In this document: in pieces, positions 45,801 through 57,961 of the stretch
How the letters are laid out: each line of letters begins with the position of its first letter
Position numbering within the stretch: position 1 is the stretch's first letter
Assembly (NCBI RefSeq): GCF_029227915.1
Contig: NC_079879.1
Location: forward strand, 7,936,001 to 8,000,000
Reading direction: 5' to 3'
DNA: 64,000 nt
Origin: Hydractinia symbiolongicarpus
Taxonomy: Eukaryota > Cnidaria > Hydrozoa > Anthoathecata > Hydractiniidae
The notes under the pieces: generated by a model
What the model was told of the DNA's origin: nothing
Database searches by the model: none
Seen by the model: only the letters and a program-made list of their open reading frames with translations
Program-made: the position numbers and the translations under genes

Positions 45801-48800
45801 TCCGCTATGACTAAAAAACTCCAAAAGACAAACTGGCTACTGCTTAAAATAATTTTTTCAATCCTGAGAATCATAAGATCGTTTTTTCTTAATCCTAGCC
45901 ATTAGAATTTCTAAACAAATATTATTATCATGCACTCCAGTGGTAGTGAACACATATTCTCTGGACCATAAACGTAGGATTACATTTTTTAAAACACTTA
46001 ATTTCAAAAGTATTTAAAAAGAAAAAAAGTTTAAAAGTATTACGGTTCGACACCACAGAAAAACAGCATTTAATTAAATAAATTTTGGCGTTTTGTGAAA
46101 TAATTTTATTTAACCACAAGTCGCTAAGAGCTTTCAATTGAACTACGCTGTAAAGAAAACAATTTCTTTTCCTGTTGCGTTTGGCTTCTTTTTCGTATGT
46201 CTGATACTTCTGATTTTACTGTCTTGATTTTTTTTTTACCATCTAAGCTGGCTGGCGAAATTTTTTTGTTAAACTTTTTTGTTAAGAGGGTGAGGCGTTG
46301 TACATTCTAGAAAAATTATTGCTTATAGTTGATTTTCCTCTATCATGCAAAGCTTGAAACACTGGTAAATTTTTATAAAGAGTTGTACCCATGTACCAAG
46401 TGTATATATGTCATTTTAAAAACCGTTTCAGTATTACTTATTATCATATGCAAAGTCCAAGTATATAAGTTTTTTGAAATGTGAAGTTAATATTTTTTAC
46501 TCTTCAGGACAAAGAGAATTACAATAACAAATTTTTGCCTTGGTAAACATCTTGTTCGTGGTGATGATTTGTTACATGATCAACGTGGTAGTCCGGCATA
46601 TATTAGCCCTGATGTTTTAAGTGGTAAGTTCAGCCTTAAAAGCCTTAAGGTTTAAAACATCAGTAATTAACTTTGGAAGTTATTATTGTATGTCCTGCGG
46701 TTGACATGTACAAAAATTGATCAAATTTATACCTTCTGTACCCAAAATTTTTTAAATTACATAGACGTGCATGGATTTTTATCTTAAAATACTCATCATG
46801 ATTTGATATGTACACCATAATAATTTACTGTTATTTAAGATATCCCATTTTGTCCTAAGAATTTTAAATCCTCTGATGTTTTCTCTGTTTTTTTGTTTGA
46901 AAAAAATTGTTTTTATGGCTAAGTGTTATAATATAAATAAACTTCTTCATTACAGGATTGCCGTATTCTGGAAAGGCATCTGATTTATGGGCTCTCGGTG
47001 TTGTGTTGTTTACGATGCTGTATGGTCAATTTCCATTCTATGACAATGTTCCTCATGAATTGTTCAGGAAAATAAAATCTGCAGAATATACTATTCCTAA
47101 GTATGTTTTTTATCTGTACTTTGTTGTTTATATACAAATTAAGATTTAAATTTATCTTGTTTTTGTTTCCACTTATCTTTATTGACTAGATGACTAATCT
47201 TAGCTAAATTTATAGCAGATTTATGTCAATTTTTAGAATTATTAAACGCTATCAACTGTCCGATATACTGTAGGGTGGTTGTTGTCACACTTTCAGGGAA
47301 GCTAACCACATTATAACACACCAAAGCTTAAAAAATTGAAAAAGGCGTCATGCTGACACTACAACAATTCCAATGATATAACAATTAAACATAACCTAAG
47401 GTCCTAAATCCACTTTATGTACTTTTAATTCAAATTTCTCATATCTTTTGTAAAAATTAACGTTTTTATATTAGAAACACGATTCTAAAAATATGAAGCA
47501 ATTATTTACTTTTAAACACCTTAAATATTAAAAAAATTAAATTTATAGGGTGACAGGGCTCTTGATAAAAAGCCTATTGAGGTATAAAATAGAGGTTAAC
47601 TTTTATAAATGTTTGGGAAAAATATATCAAAATTAGTTAAGAAACGTTTTTTTGCAAACATTTTGCACACAATTGATTGTTAGTACGAACTTTAAATAAT
47701 GATTTATCAGGCTTGTAGCTCTAAACTTCTCATATTTGTATTAAATCTTCATACTCCATATTTTACCAAAACTGGCCATGTTTTTGTAGTTTTGTACTGT
47801 AAGTAATTTTTGAAATGTTTTTAACAATTCTATAATTTCAGTGATAGAAGAGTGTCAGATGAAACAATATTTCTAATTCATCGTCTTCTCACATTGGATC
47901 CTGCACATAGAATACAAGCAGTCGAAGCTCAGTCTCATATCCAAAGGACAATTAATACATGGTAATCCATCTTTTATTTTTTCTCAACCAACCTTTATAT
48001 CCTTTTGTATTGTGATGTAGTGTAGCAATTTTCAGTATGAACAATTTCTGGACTGAATAAATTTAAACATTTTGATTAGCTGGCGGAAAATTTAATGATT
48101 TAATAATTCTGCTTTGCACAGACTTTTGGCTAGTAAAAATAAGCCCTAAGTGTGCATAACTTGTTATAGATCGCTAGTTGAGGAGGCATTAAGATACAAA
48201 AAACAATGAAATTTTCGAGATTTTTGCACAATCTGCAAAACTTTGTCCCTGCGAAAATTCTGTTCCTCAAAAATCTTCGAATTATTCATGAAATCCTGTT
48301 GGTCACAGACTAGCCCAATTCACAATACAGTTAACTCCAGTAACTCGAACTTCCAGCGGACCGAGGAAAATATCTCAACTTCTTTAATTTTTAAGTTAAA
48401 CAAAGCAACCCGTTAAGTCAAATTTACTCAAAAAGGAGATAATAATTTAAGTTAAATCGATTTCTTCGAGAGCTGGAGCAACAATTATTAAGGGTATATG
48501 CAATATTGCCGATGGGGAAGGCATGCTCAATTCTTGTAAATTAAATTTGCCTGGACAGGTAACATTTGTAGTATCTATATTACTTTAAGAAAAAAAACTA
48601 AAGAAATTTAAAATCTGACATTTATCTGGCCTTTATTTACTTTTACTGAGTAAAAAGTTCGAGTTATCCAAAGTATTAAGGAATGTTCAAGAGACCCAAA
48701 AAATCATAATTTAAGTTCTAGTTATCTGGTATTCGAGTTACTAGGAGTAAACGTAGTTTTCGTGAGGTAAATGCGAATGCAAGCCGATACAGCTATCCGC

Positions 48801-49204
48801 TAAACTACGAAATTTAATCCCAACAAAGTATTCATAAATGTGAATCTCTAAAAAAGGTTCTGAAATATTTAATATTAAATTTTAGGTATTGCTCTTCAAT
48901 GTTAAAAGATGATATTCAAATTGTACCAGACATCGATCAGCAAGATGATTCTAAAATATCAGAAGAGGAGACTGTGTCAACTGATCTGGGAAGCTATACC
49001 GAGTCAGAGAAAAAACCTACTACACAACCAAAAACAGTCAGATTAACTGAAACTGTAAAAAGACACGTGCAATTATTTCCCAATCTCCACAGTATGCCTA
49101 CGAGATCACCTGTTATTCAAAGATTAAACCAGGACGCGCAGATGTTGACTGAGAATGAAATAGAAGTTTATAGTAGAAGAAACATAATTAGATTTTGTCA
49201 TTGA
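42847..49204 (+). CDS. STK40: Serine/threonine-protein kinase 40 (pseudokinase scaffold)
   Basis: Six exons (42847-43446, 45248-45300, 46508-46623, 46956-47100, 47842-47961, 48886-49204) join in phase to 450 aa; human STK40 has 435. Diagnostic strings include GPAIGNSPV, RLCLVLDCLTAHD, INLQHYVIKEK, RGSPAYISPDVLSG and LWALGVVLFTMLYGQFPFYD. The catalytic loop IHRDLKLGN (204-212) is kept, but the DFG metal-binding motif is NFC (226-228), as in the vertebrate protein, so it is a pseudokinase. In mammals STK40 is a scaffold that bridges the COP1 ubiquitin ligase to substrates. The N-terminus carries a basic NKKQK stretch and a CKKC pair. The C-terminal tail is less conserved. An AATAAA lies at 49356. 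Intron 1 carries an old repeat and intron 5 a MITE. Confidence 0.95.
43890..44190. repeat. Dispersed repeat, copy 2 of a pair
   Basis: It shares ctagctaattcactgactcc, a ggtaaccag block and the gcaagtctgcaaaactgcac tail with the copy near 14640-14960, in the same order. The open frame on its minus strand is not conserved between the copies and is unlikely to be coding. It lies in STK40 intron 1. Confidence 0.45.
48328..48753. mobile_element. TA-flanked pogo-like MITE in STK40 intron 5
   Basis: The left end is TA-cagttaactccagtaactcg. The right end is the inverted attcgagttactaggagtaa followed by acg-TA. Inner ttaagtt/aacttaa strings also pair. About 426 bp, with no ORF. It belongs to the same structural class as the elements at 10.7, 31.1 and 35.7 kb. 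Confidence 0.65.
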
Positions 49205-52200
49205 TTTGGCAGCAAAATTGTTGGAATTGATAGTGGCGACCATGGCAGTCTGTGATTTAGTCTCGCACCATAGTTTTACAGTGCAAAGTAATATATTTTT
49301 TAAGCAAAGTATGTACGAACAAAGAAGATATTTTTTCACCAAACTTTTGATATGAAATAAACAGCAGTATTTTTTCAGCTATAATTTGTGTGCGTACGAT
49401 TATATTTCAACTTTAAGTATAGTTGGTTTTTTACACGGGTGCTTTTTTTCATTTTCATTTTTTTTTTTTTTTTATTAACAGTAAAGAAAAAGCAGTACAA
49501 TCTTTTCTGTTATAAAACTTAGAAAAAAGTTAGGGATTTTAAAGAAATATGGACGGGATTTCATGGTTTGTATATCTAGAAATTTTCATCTGTGTCAACC
49601 GAACATCTCATTTTGTGAGGAAGCTTTTACTAAGATTGGGTAGGACAAAAAAGGTTGAATTGGTCGGTATATATGTCAGAAGTTTTTGATTTTGTAGAGT
49701 AAACTGCTTTAGGCGTCTACGAGATTGTTTTGTAATAAATATAGCTTGATAAGCAATCTTTTAGCGCCATCTGTACGTATATACATATAACCTTGTTACA
49801 AATATTTTTATATATACATATATTATGGGTTTTTTTACAGTGTGATGTAAACTCGATTGTTTTCCTGTAAATTTTTTCTCACCTGTTTTATTTAGAACAA
49901 TATTTTTCATTTCATATTCGTTCGGCTTTAAAACGAGGAAAGTTCAAGCGATGCTGCTGAAACAGTAATTCAGTAACTTTGGCTTCAACCTTTTTTTCCC
50001 GTGATAATTTTTCTTGTTTTTTGGTGATACCTCCTAATTTTTGAAAACAGAAAAAGTATTAACATAACTTAGTTGTATTTTCTTTGTTCTAATTTTCAAT
50101 AAAACTCGGCATTAAAAATCAATGCCATATTTTTATGCTCTTCAGGTTGACCACATTCTGTGAACATATGATTCGTTTTTGTCGGCTCAGCGCACATGCA
50201 ACAAATTACTCGACATTGCGTCACATTTGGGTAGCGTTTTGCTTGCTATTTATTTTTAAAGTCAAAATTATTTTGAACCTCGTATGATCGCTCAGAGCGC
50301 TCCAGTGTGCAAGGTAATTCAATTATTCCGAATTAATTCCCAATTCTTCCGAATTAATTTCCAATTAATTTACCGAGTCAGCATTTTAAGTACCTTCGGA
50401 TTAAATTTCAACAGGGTACGTGGAAGAATTATCAGGTGCATCTGAAAATGACTGCAGTACAATTTGATTTTTTGACCAAGAAGAAAGAGATCGCTAAACG
50501 CCAGAGCGAATCTGCAAAAATACATTTTGTCGCCAAAAGGCGGCTGCGTTAGACCATTGTGCATGCCCACAGCCCAAGGCCTCTAGAATTATCAGGTGCG
50601 TCAGAAACGTCAGCTACTGAGTACACAGGTCTTTCGAGTCTGTAATATGGCTTGTTATAGCCAATCCAGTCTCCCCACGTAAATCACGTGGTTTCACGCC
50701 ACCAGACATGTAGACACGATATCCCAAATTGTTCACCTCAATCCTAGGCCCCTCTTCTCAACCACCTGTACTTGTAGGATTTGTCATTTTCTCACAACGC
50801 TATAATTCAAAAGATCTGCTGGTAATATCCGGAACACCCAACAGGGCGGGACTACTATATTTGGCACACGTTTTATACATCTTAAACTTTAAATAGAGAG
50901 AATCTCGTTCCCTTGATTACTTCATAAATACCTCCTTAATTTCAATATGTAGTTCTTTAGCATGTAAAAGATTGCCCCTCAAGCTAAAGACATGAAAACG
51001 CGAGCGGAAATATTTCATTTTGGAATTTGCCCAGCTTCACAAAGAGTTACCCAACTTATTTAAATTAAGTAGACCTTCTCAGTTTTAACGTGATGACTAT
51101 GGGAAGACATGAAGAAATGAGCTGTTTATATCTGTAGCATACAATAATTACCGCCTTTCATGCGGCGCACTTTAAGAACTATCAAAGCGCTTGTAGGGAC
51201 AAATTTTAGCTTGCTACTATTTGATTCAATAGCTCGATAGGTGGAAATTCATCTTTATAAGTAAAAACATCAATTTTTTTATTACTTCACCAATATTTTT
51301 AATATTAAAATTTCTTAGTCTTCGTTTAGTCTTTGCTTAATAGCTGTTACGTGCAGTAAATCTTCAATTAAACGCCCAGGGCGTTTATTTAAGACGGCGT
51401 TCAAAAAAGGTACCGTTATTAGATCATCAGAAGCATGGATGGTCTTCTCAATTTGCCTTCTTGGATCTATGGAAACATTAGCACACGTAGCTTTAATTTA
51501 AAAAGCCGTTTTGGTATATATAAAGATGAAAAAGTACCTACTACCCATATTATTCCACCACACCAGAAAAATTACAAATCGTTTCAGGGAAGCCGGTGCT
51601 GTAAAGGTTATAAGATGGCTGATAATAAAGAGAGTTGCAAAGCTGCAAGAAAATACTAGAAAGCAGCATAGTTGGCATCTTCAAGGAACAAAAGAAAGGT
51701 AAAACAGAGCTTGGCCAAGATGGCGGAAAAAAAGTTCCTGCATGCACAAAATACAAAATAATACATATCATCATCATTTCGCCTGTTAAATCGCACCTAT
51801 CTTTAACGGAAGTAAAAAATTAACTAGAATTTTTAATTCTAGATTTAAACATTGTGAACGCGCTGACATCACGTCCATTTCTCCTGTTTTTTTTGGATCC
51901 TTTATTGGCACTGACTTTAATCACTTTGCTGTGCGAGTGTACTAGAGAATGGCACTAGCACATTTTAAATGCTTTCTAGCCTCGCAATTGCATTCCAGGT
52001 TGGTTTATAAAAGCTCTGAAGGGACAATGCATGGTGTGATTCAGCCTGGTCCACAGGGTCTTATGGCCCCTGAGCCGTTATTACGGAGCGGCCAACCGCT
52101 AACTTCATCAATGAGGCAAAATGCCCTGGGAACGGGGTTGGGTGTGATCAATTGTAAAGTCCCTCCGTGGTAGCGTGGAATGCTTGACTTGTGTGCTACT

Positions 52201-53128
52201 CTGTGCGAACACCATTGTCTTGTTATGTATTAGTAGCCACAGTGAAACTCTTATAAATCACACTCAAATCGATATCGCTAGTGTGCGGCGATATGTGTTG
52301 GTATTACACATGTGATTTTGTTTCAATAGAATAAAAGTAAATAAAAAAGACAATGTTAGTTTGGCTAAAAATTATTGTTATGTTGAATTATTTATTGCAG
52401 TTGTGTTTCCCGCCTTAAATTAGAGAAGAATTCAGCGAAATATTTACAACTTTTTTATTCCTGAATTTTCAGTCTACATCCCTCCACAAAAATTAAGTGA
52501 GACAACCAGTTTTGCCTTTTCGCCTTGGAATGAGTTATCTTGGCAGTTTTTGACCAAATACAACCTCGTTTCCAGGTTAATGTATTTATAAATTGTTGGC
52601 CGCCCTGTGATGATGGTTTTTGGTAAGAGATTCTGAGAACGAGGATAAACAAAATAATCACTATTTCATCACTTACTTTTCAGCTTTTTTTAAAAAAAAG
52701 TAATTGCGAAGGGAAACCTTCTAAAATTCTTGCGAGAAACAACTAGTTGCTACCATGTTGAATTACCAATTTTATTATCACCACTTAGGTAAGCCTTCTA
52801 AAATGCAACAGAAAAACACGGAAATGTAGCTAAAAAGTCGTTACATGACTAACGATCTTAAGAATTGCTATCAAATTATATCAATTTATAAAAAAACGAT
52901 TTTAGCTTTGATAAAAAAGGTTCGTTATAGTTTATATAAGTTGCGGTGAAGGTATTTTTTCAACAGCGAAGAAAACGAAGCAATTTTTGCTGTGTTTTAA
53001 AAGGTAGACATTCGTTAATTTAATTTTTTCTTTTTTTTTGCACTTAACATAGTTAAAACTCAGTGTTTTTATTGACTTTAATAGCTAGTGCATATTTATT
53101 TAAATTTTAGCGCCATCTGTTGGCGAAA
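49205..53128. other. Spacer between STK40 and the cGAS-like gene
   Basis: It starts with the STK40 3' UTR (AATAAA at 49356-49361). The rest has scattered repeat debris: agaattatcaggtgc occurs near 50424 and 50583, and a small caacctcgtttcc...gagaacgagg fragment lies near 52561-52652. Short open stretches near 51435 and 51949 have no recognisable domain or splice partner. No RNA gene was found. Confidence 0.35.
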
Positions 53129-56100
53129 ATGGAGGCAATACTGATTCTTTTTTATTTTTTTGGGATTTCTGTCGCCATACTGGTTTTTATTTTCACATGC
53201 ACTTATTGCTTAAGTCCGAGAAAAGCAAGAAGATGGATGGTAAAAAGTTTCAAAATTCTTTTCGAGGCGTTCTGTTTTCGATTGAAGTGCAACAAAGTTA
53301 CTACAGACATGGAAGATATTATTGATCGTTTTAGCGCGTATATCCCCGAAACGAAAAGATTTTTTAAGACATTAGAAGAAGAATATCATTTTCGCAGAGT
53401 TCTTGACATTCTTAATGCTTCTATTTCGGAATTTCAATTCTCAATCATGCCAGCCGGAAGTCTTCGTGAAGGTTTTGGGAAATTACAGCCTTCCACTTCA
53501 GCACTTGCTTCTGATTACGACATGATGCTCATCCCAGAAGATTGCTTCGCTCAGTTTTCACAAGGATTAAAACTAGTACCAAGTAACAACACTTCAGACA
53601 CAGACACTATTTTCGAAGCAATTCGACCTCCGGGAACTGAAGAAGCATTTTGCTGGCTGAAATTAAAAGATGACTTATCACCCCGTCACGAGCATTGGAA
53701 GCGTTTTACGGTGTATAAAAAGGTTAATGGAGAGGACGTATTAGTGTTGTCTAACGATAAAGTTCGATTTGAGCTGAAAAAGCAATTAATAACCGCTAAA
53801 CGAGACTTGGGATACATGGATGCTTTAGCGGAAGAACTGACCACTGGAGAGCGTAGAGAAAATAAATACGTGCCAAATATTGAAGTCAACGGGCCAGCTG
53901 TCACAATTAAAATCAAAAAAGTGGAGGAGCCGCGGTGGAATAATTATTCCACCAAATGTTTTTCAGCATTGCACACGTGTACTTACCTATGCAATTGTTG
54001 CTGTTGCTGTGGTTGTTTTTTTCCATTGAGAGAAACGGGTGAAGGAAGAGAATTATATTCATTCTACAGCGATTTCACTTTATCATTACCATGTAAAGAG
54101 TGGCCCGTTGATGCTGCAGGTATTATTTTTAAACCCGGTCCCCTCTGACCCTGTCCCCAGGGTTGTTTTAGAAAACAATTAGCGTGCATTTTATAACCTT
54201 GCTTCAAGAGCATTTTTTTCTTTGTGTTAAACATTACCCCCGTCATAATGACTCTAACTAAAAGACCCTGGAAACAAGGTTGTAACTTCTTTAAGACAAC
54301 TCCTTTTAATCTTGTAGAATGGTTTACGCGTGAAAGAAACTGGCCAACTAATGACATTGTTAACAAAATTAAAACTTCCGTCACCCATCTTGTTCCGAAG
54401 CCGTCAACATCATTGTCGCCGATAACATTCATCGAAAGTAATTTTTCTTTTAATTTTTTAAAGTCAATTCCTCCACTTAGGTAACATTTACCTAAAACAT
54501 TCCCATGCGCTGTATATGGTGATATTAAATGTCTTACTTGTTATATTAAGGTCAAGATGTTGTTCAAGAAGAGCCAGATAATACCCAAATTTATGGAAAC
54601 CTTCCACCGACTGGCTTTGCACAAGCTGACAAAAGCGTTAAAAAGAGTGGTGTAGAATTTCGAATCTCTTTTTCACAACCTGAAGCAATTCTTGCGTCAC
54701 ATGCCCCAGTGAAAACTAAAGAAACGTATCTAGCTTTTAAATCCACTATCAAGCGATTACAAGAACAACTTAACATTCCTGGACGATACAAGATCGAAAC
54801 GTTTGCGCTAAAAAGTATATTTTATCGAACTCTTGAAAAACTACCTGTGATGTACTCGTTTAATAACACAGGCGCAAGAAAAAAATTGCTTAAGTTGTTA
54901 TTTGAGGTAAGATACTAACGTAATCTAGTAATTATTTAACGTCTTTTGCCTGTTGTTCCAGAAAGACCCAACAATTTTTTAAAGTTGCATGAGGTAAAGT
55001 TCGCAACTTCGTTTCCAGAGCTTTTTTCTCATCTGTAAATCATGGAGGGGGAAAAGAAATATTTCTTGTTGCGTAGACTAGTTATTATTTACTTAGGTCT
55101 CTTTTGAAAAGACGTTGTTTGAGGTAACCAAACGCGGCATAAAAAAAATTCAATCAAAATGCATTCGTCGTAGGTAGTTAACTTCGTTAACGATAAATAA
55201 ATTTGTGTAATATGTTTTCTGCTCACCGTATTTACTCAAATAAGCGCTCAGGGTGCCACTTATTTTTTGGACTTTGACGTGGATGCTCATTGGAGGGAAA
55301 CGCTTTATCAAGAGAAGTTACACTTTCGATTGAGGAGTTCATTATACCTCCTGTATACCCGTATTTTATGTGTTCAAAATGGCTGCGCGCAGCTTTATTG
55401 TGGCACCCTTGCAGAGTGATATATTATGCTGGTGGGTGAACGCGTGGATTTCTTCATGGGTTAACGACTAGTCTCTATCTTAATATCCATATTTTGATCC
55501 GAATATGTAGCTGCGAGTAGCGACAGAACAACCTCATCCCCAGAGCATCTTGTATCTTTTCTGACATCAGACGGCGATGATGTTTGTCTCCCTTTCCCAG
55601 CTTTAGAAAAGAGACAACAAGCGCTGGGAACGAAGTTTAAGCGAGTTAAAAAAAACTGTTGTAGTTGTTGTATGTTTTTATAGAATTTGTACGCACTGTT
55701 GAGTGAAAAGTTTTGCCCACATTATTGGATCAGTACGATGAATTTGTTCAAGAAGTACAGACCAAGTGCAGATGATTTACCAGAAACTGTTCAATACAAA
55801 GCTACCGTTATTAGTATCCTCCTGTCTGAGTTAGAGGTAAGATTTTTCTGCCAAAAAAATTGATGGGGTAATAAACAGGTGGGGCATTTAAGGTTTTTAC
55901 TCTATATTTTTTGTCTTAAACTGCTATGATGGAATTGAAAATTGTTTGTTAAGTACTCTACCGTAGTCATAATGTAAAGGAGAAAGAAGCAATAAACACC
56001 ATCTATCTTGTTAAGAAATGCAGGTTCCCTGAGATGACTGTATTTGATTTTATCGAACAGGGAACTATAAAAAATATGCAAATCTTTTTAACGGAAGTCG

Positions 56101-56419
56101 AGAATTATTTTTTTTCCTTCTCTCATTAGTACGTCCGCAAGTTATTTACAGCTTGGCATATTAGATTAAATCTACCTTCCTACATGCAATATGTTTTTGT
56201 ATCTAGAATCTGAACAGGAACATGACTCCATACGTGCTCGATGATTGGGTAGAACATAACAGATGTCTGATGGACCATTGCTGTTTTTATAACAATTCTG
56301 GAGTGGCGCATCGATGTCTACCTGTTTGCGAGTTGCCGTATACGTATTCGGGCACTTCTGGTTTTTGTTGTGGACCACCTCCAGACAAAGAAGAGAATGA
56401 AATATTTGCTGTCTATTGA
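53129..56419 (+). CDS. Membrane-anchored Mab-21/cGAS-like nucleotidyltransferase
   Basis: Four exons (53129-54119, 54551-54906, 55684-55836, 56207-56419) join in phase to 570 aa. Residues 4-28 are a membrane helix (ILILFYFFGISVAILVFIFT), followed by basic SPRKARR, which suggests a cytosolic enzyme domain. The nucleotidyltransferase motif is Gly110-Ser111 (MPAGSLREGFG) with Asp129-x-Asp131 (SDYDMML). NGPAVTIKI matches the strand before the third acid in cGAS, and YSDFTLSLPCKEWP supplies Asp315 as that third residue. Between them is an insertion of about 45 residues with seven cysteines in residues 284-296 (CNCCCCCGC). Exons 2-3 form the helical Mab-21 C-terminal domain (KIETFALKSIFYRTLEK). A Cys-rich tail follows. 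cGAS-like receptors make cyclic dinucleotides when they bind nucleic acid; ITPRIP-type relatives are membrane-bound but inactive. Activity here is inferred only. The vertebrate zinc-thumb is not obvious. Confidence 0.87.
55529..55637. mobile_element. Short MITE, caacctc...gaggttg family, copy 1
   Basis: The left end caacctcatccccagagc pairs with the right end gcgctgggaacgaagttt. The inner cttttctgacatcagacgg resembles the copy at 57011. About 109 bp, located in intron 2 of the cGAS-like gene. Confidence 0.5.
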
Positions 56420-57961
56420 TTCATAAAATGTTTTTTATACATTGTGAAGAATTGAATTGATTGGTTTCAAATGGATTTATAATACCGTGAGGTGCTTGAA
56501 AATGAGAAAATAATCCATAAGTATCCTTAACATATTTTGAGGTTTGATTAGATTAATAATGCATTTTAAAAATTATAGTGCAAAAAAATTCCACGAAAGT
56601 TAGTGTCGTGAAAACATTTTCCCGTAAAATTTTCTTCTTAAGATGCATCTACACTTCACCAACACGTGCCATTTTGTGGCATTGAAAAGGGGTTGATAAA
56701 TGGTAGCTCAAATTTATACCACTCTCCAAATTATCATCCGGGATTTGGTTACTTAGTTGTAATTGGATAGGATACACCCACGCGACACTGATATAAAAGC
56801 TCTTCATAAAATCCCTGAGTAAATGCCTTGCAATTACGGATTTTAATTTTATTTCAATATAAACTCACTTTTGTAATAAATTGTAAGTTTGACTAATAGT
56901 TTTCTTATCCTATTAACTATTTGGTCCTTTAATATTAAAAAAATTGTTTGGAACATAGTATTTTTTCTAATTTTTTTTTTTTTTTTGGAGCATTCGAGAA
57001 CTAAAAAAGTCAACCTCGATCCAGGACCTCTTGTCTCTTTTTGTACATTAGACGGTGGTGAGACAAAAATTTTCGTCAGAACTAACAATAAGCGCAGCAC
57101 CGATAAGAGACAAAAAGCTCTGTTAAGTCAAAGCTAAAAAAATGTGTCGAGGCACTTTGATTAATCCAAGTTTAATCCAGCTTTTTTAAAACAGATGTTT
57201 GAAGGCAACATCGGAAGCCACATTTTGTTTAACATTTTTATTCACTTGCTACTTGTTACTAGTCTCCCCATATTGACAACCAGATTCTTGCTGATGTCAG
57301 CATCGCCTATTATCTCGGTTTCCTGAACTTTCGCGGCCGGCGCGTTAATTGTTCCTTATTGCGGACTTCTTAGAAATTGCCCTCTGTATCTGCAAAGCGA
57401 AACCCTTTCAGGCCTGTCGTCTGCGAGTGTTGGACAGTAGACAGCTGTATTGCCACTTTGAGAAAGGACCAAACTGCAATTTTCCAAAAATTTAAGACCA
57501 GGATTATAGATTGTTTTCTTTTATTGTCTTATATTGTCAATTTAAACATTAGTAGAAATCTATTTATTATTGAATACTTCAAAAATCACAGAAAAATGCT
57601 AGTGTGAGTAATTACAGGATGCAAAAAAATGTGAGGAGACCATGGAATAGTAAAAAATATCAGCCCAACGCGTGTAGCACCAATCTTTAGGATATTCATG
57701 GAATGGTGGTACGTAACCAAACAGCGGAAAAGGGAAAAGGACGACGACATCATAGGCCCTGGAGACGAGGTATTTTTGACTCAGCATTATGTGAAACACA
57801 TCCACTGAATTTTTACGTAAACATTTAGATATAATGGTACCGACGAACGCGAGAGCTGGATAATAAAATTGAAATTGAAAGTGTTTTTTTGCTCTGTGAC
57901 CTCCGTCTTATAGTATGTAGTATGGAAAAACTGACCATATTTAACTTTCTAAGCAATACTT
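56420..57961. other. Spacer with a MITE copy
   Basis: It holds the 3' UTR of the cGAS-like gene, a second caacctc-type element (57011-57130) and a GC-richer patch near 57300-57430. No coding exon is supported. The next gene should have its promoter here. Confidence 0.35.
57011..57130. mobile_element. Short MITE, caacctc family, copy 2
   Basis: caacctcgatccaggacctc, then cttgtctctttttgtacatt and agacggtggtgagac, follow the layout of the copy at 55529 with divergence. The right end is poorly preserved. Confidence 0.4.

Noticed and set aside
51435-52173. Short open frames near 51.4-52.2 kb
   Set aside because: Overlapping in several frames, with no domain and no phase-consistent partners.
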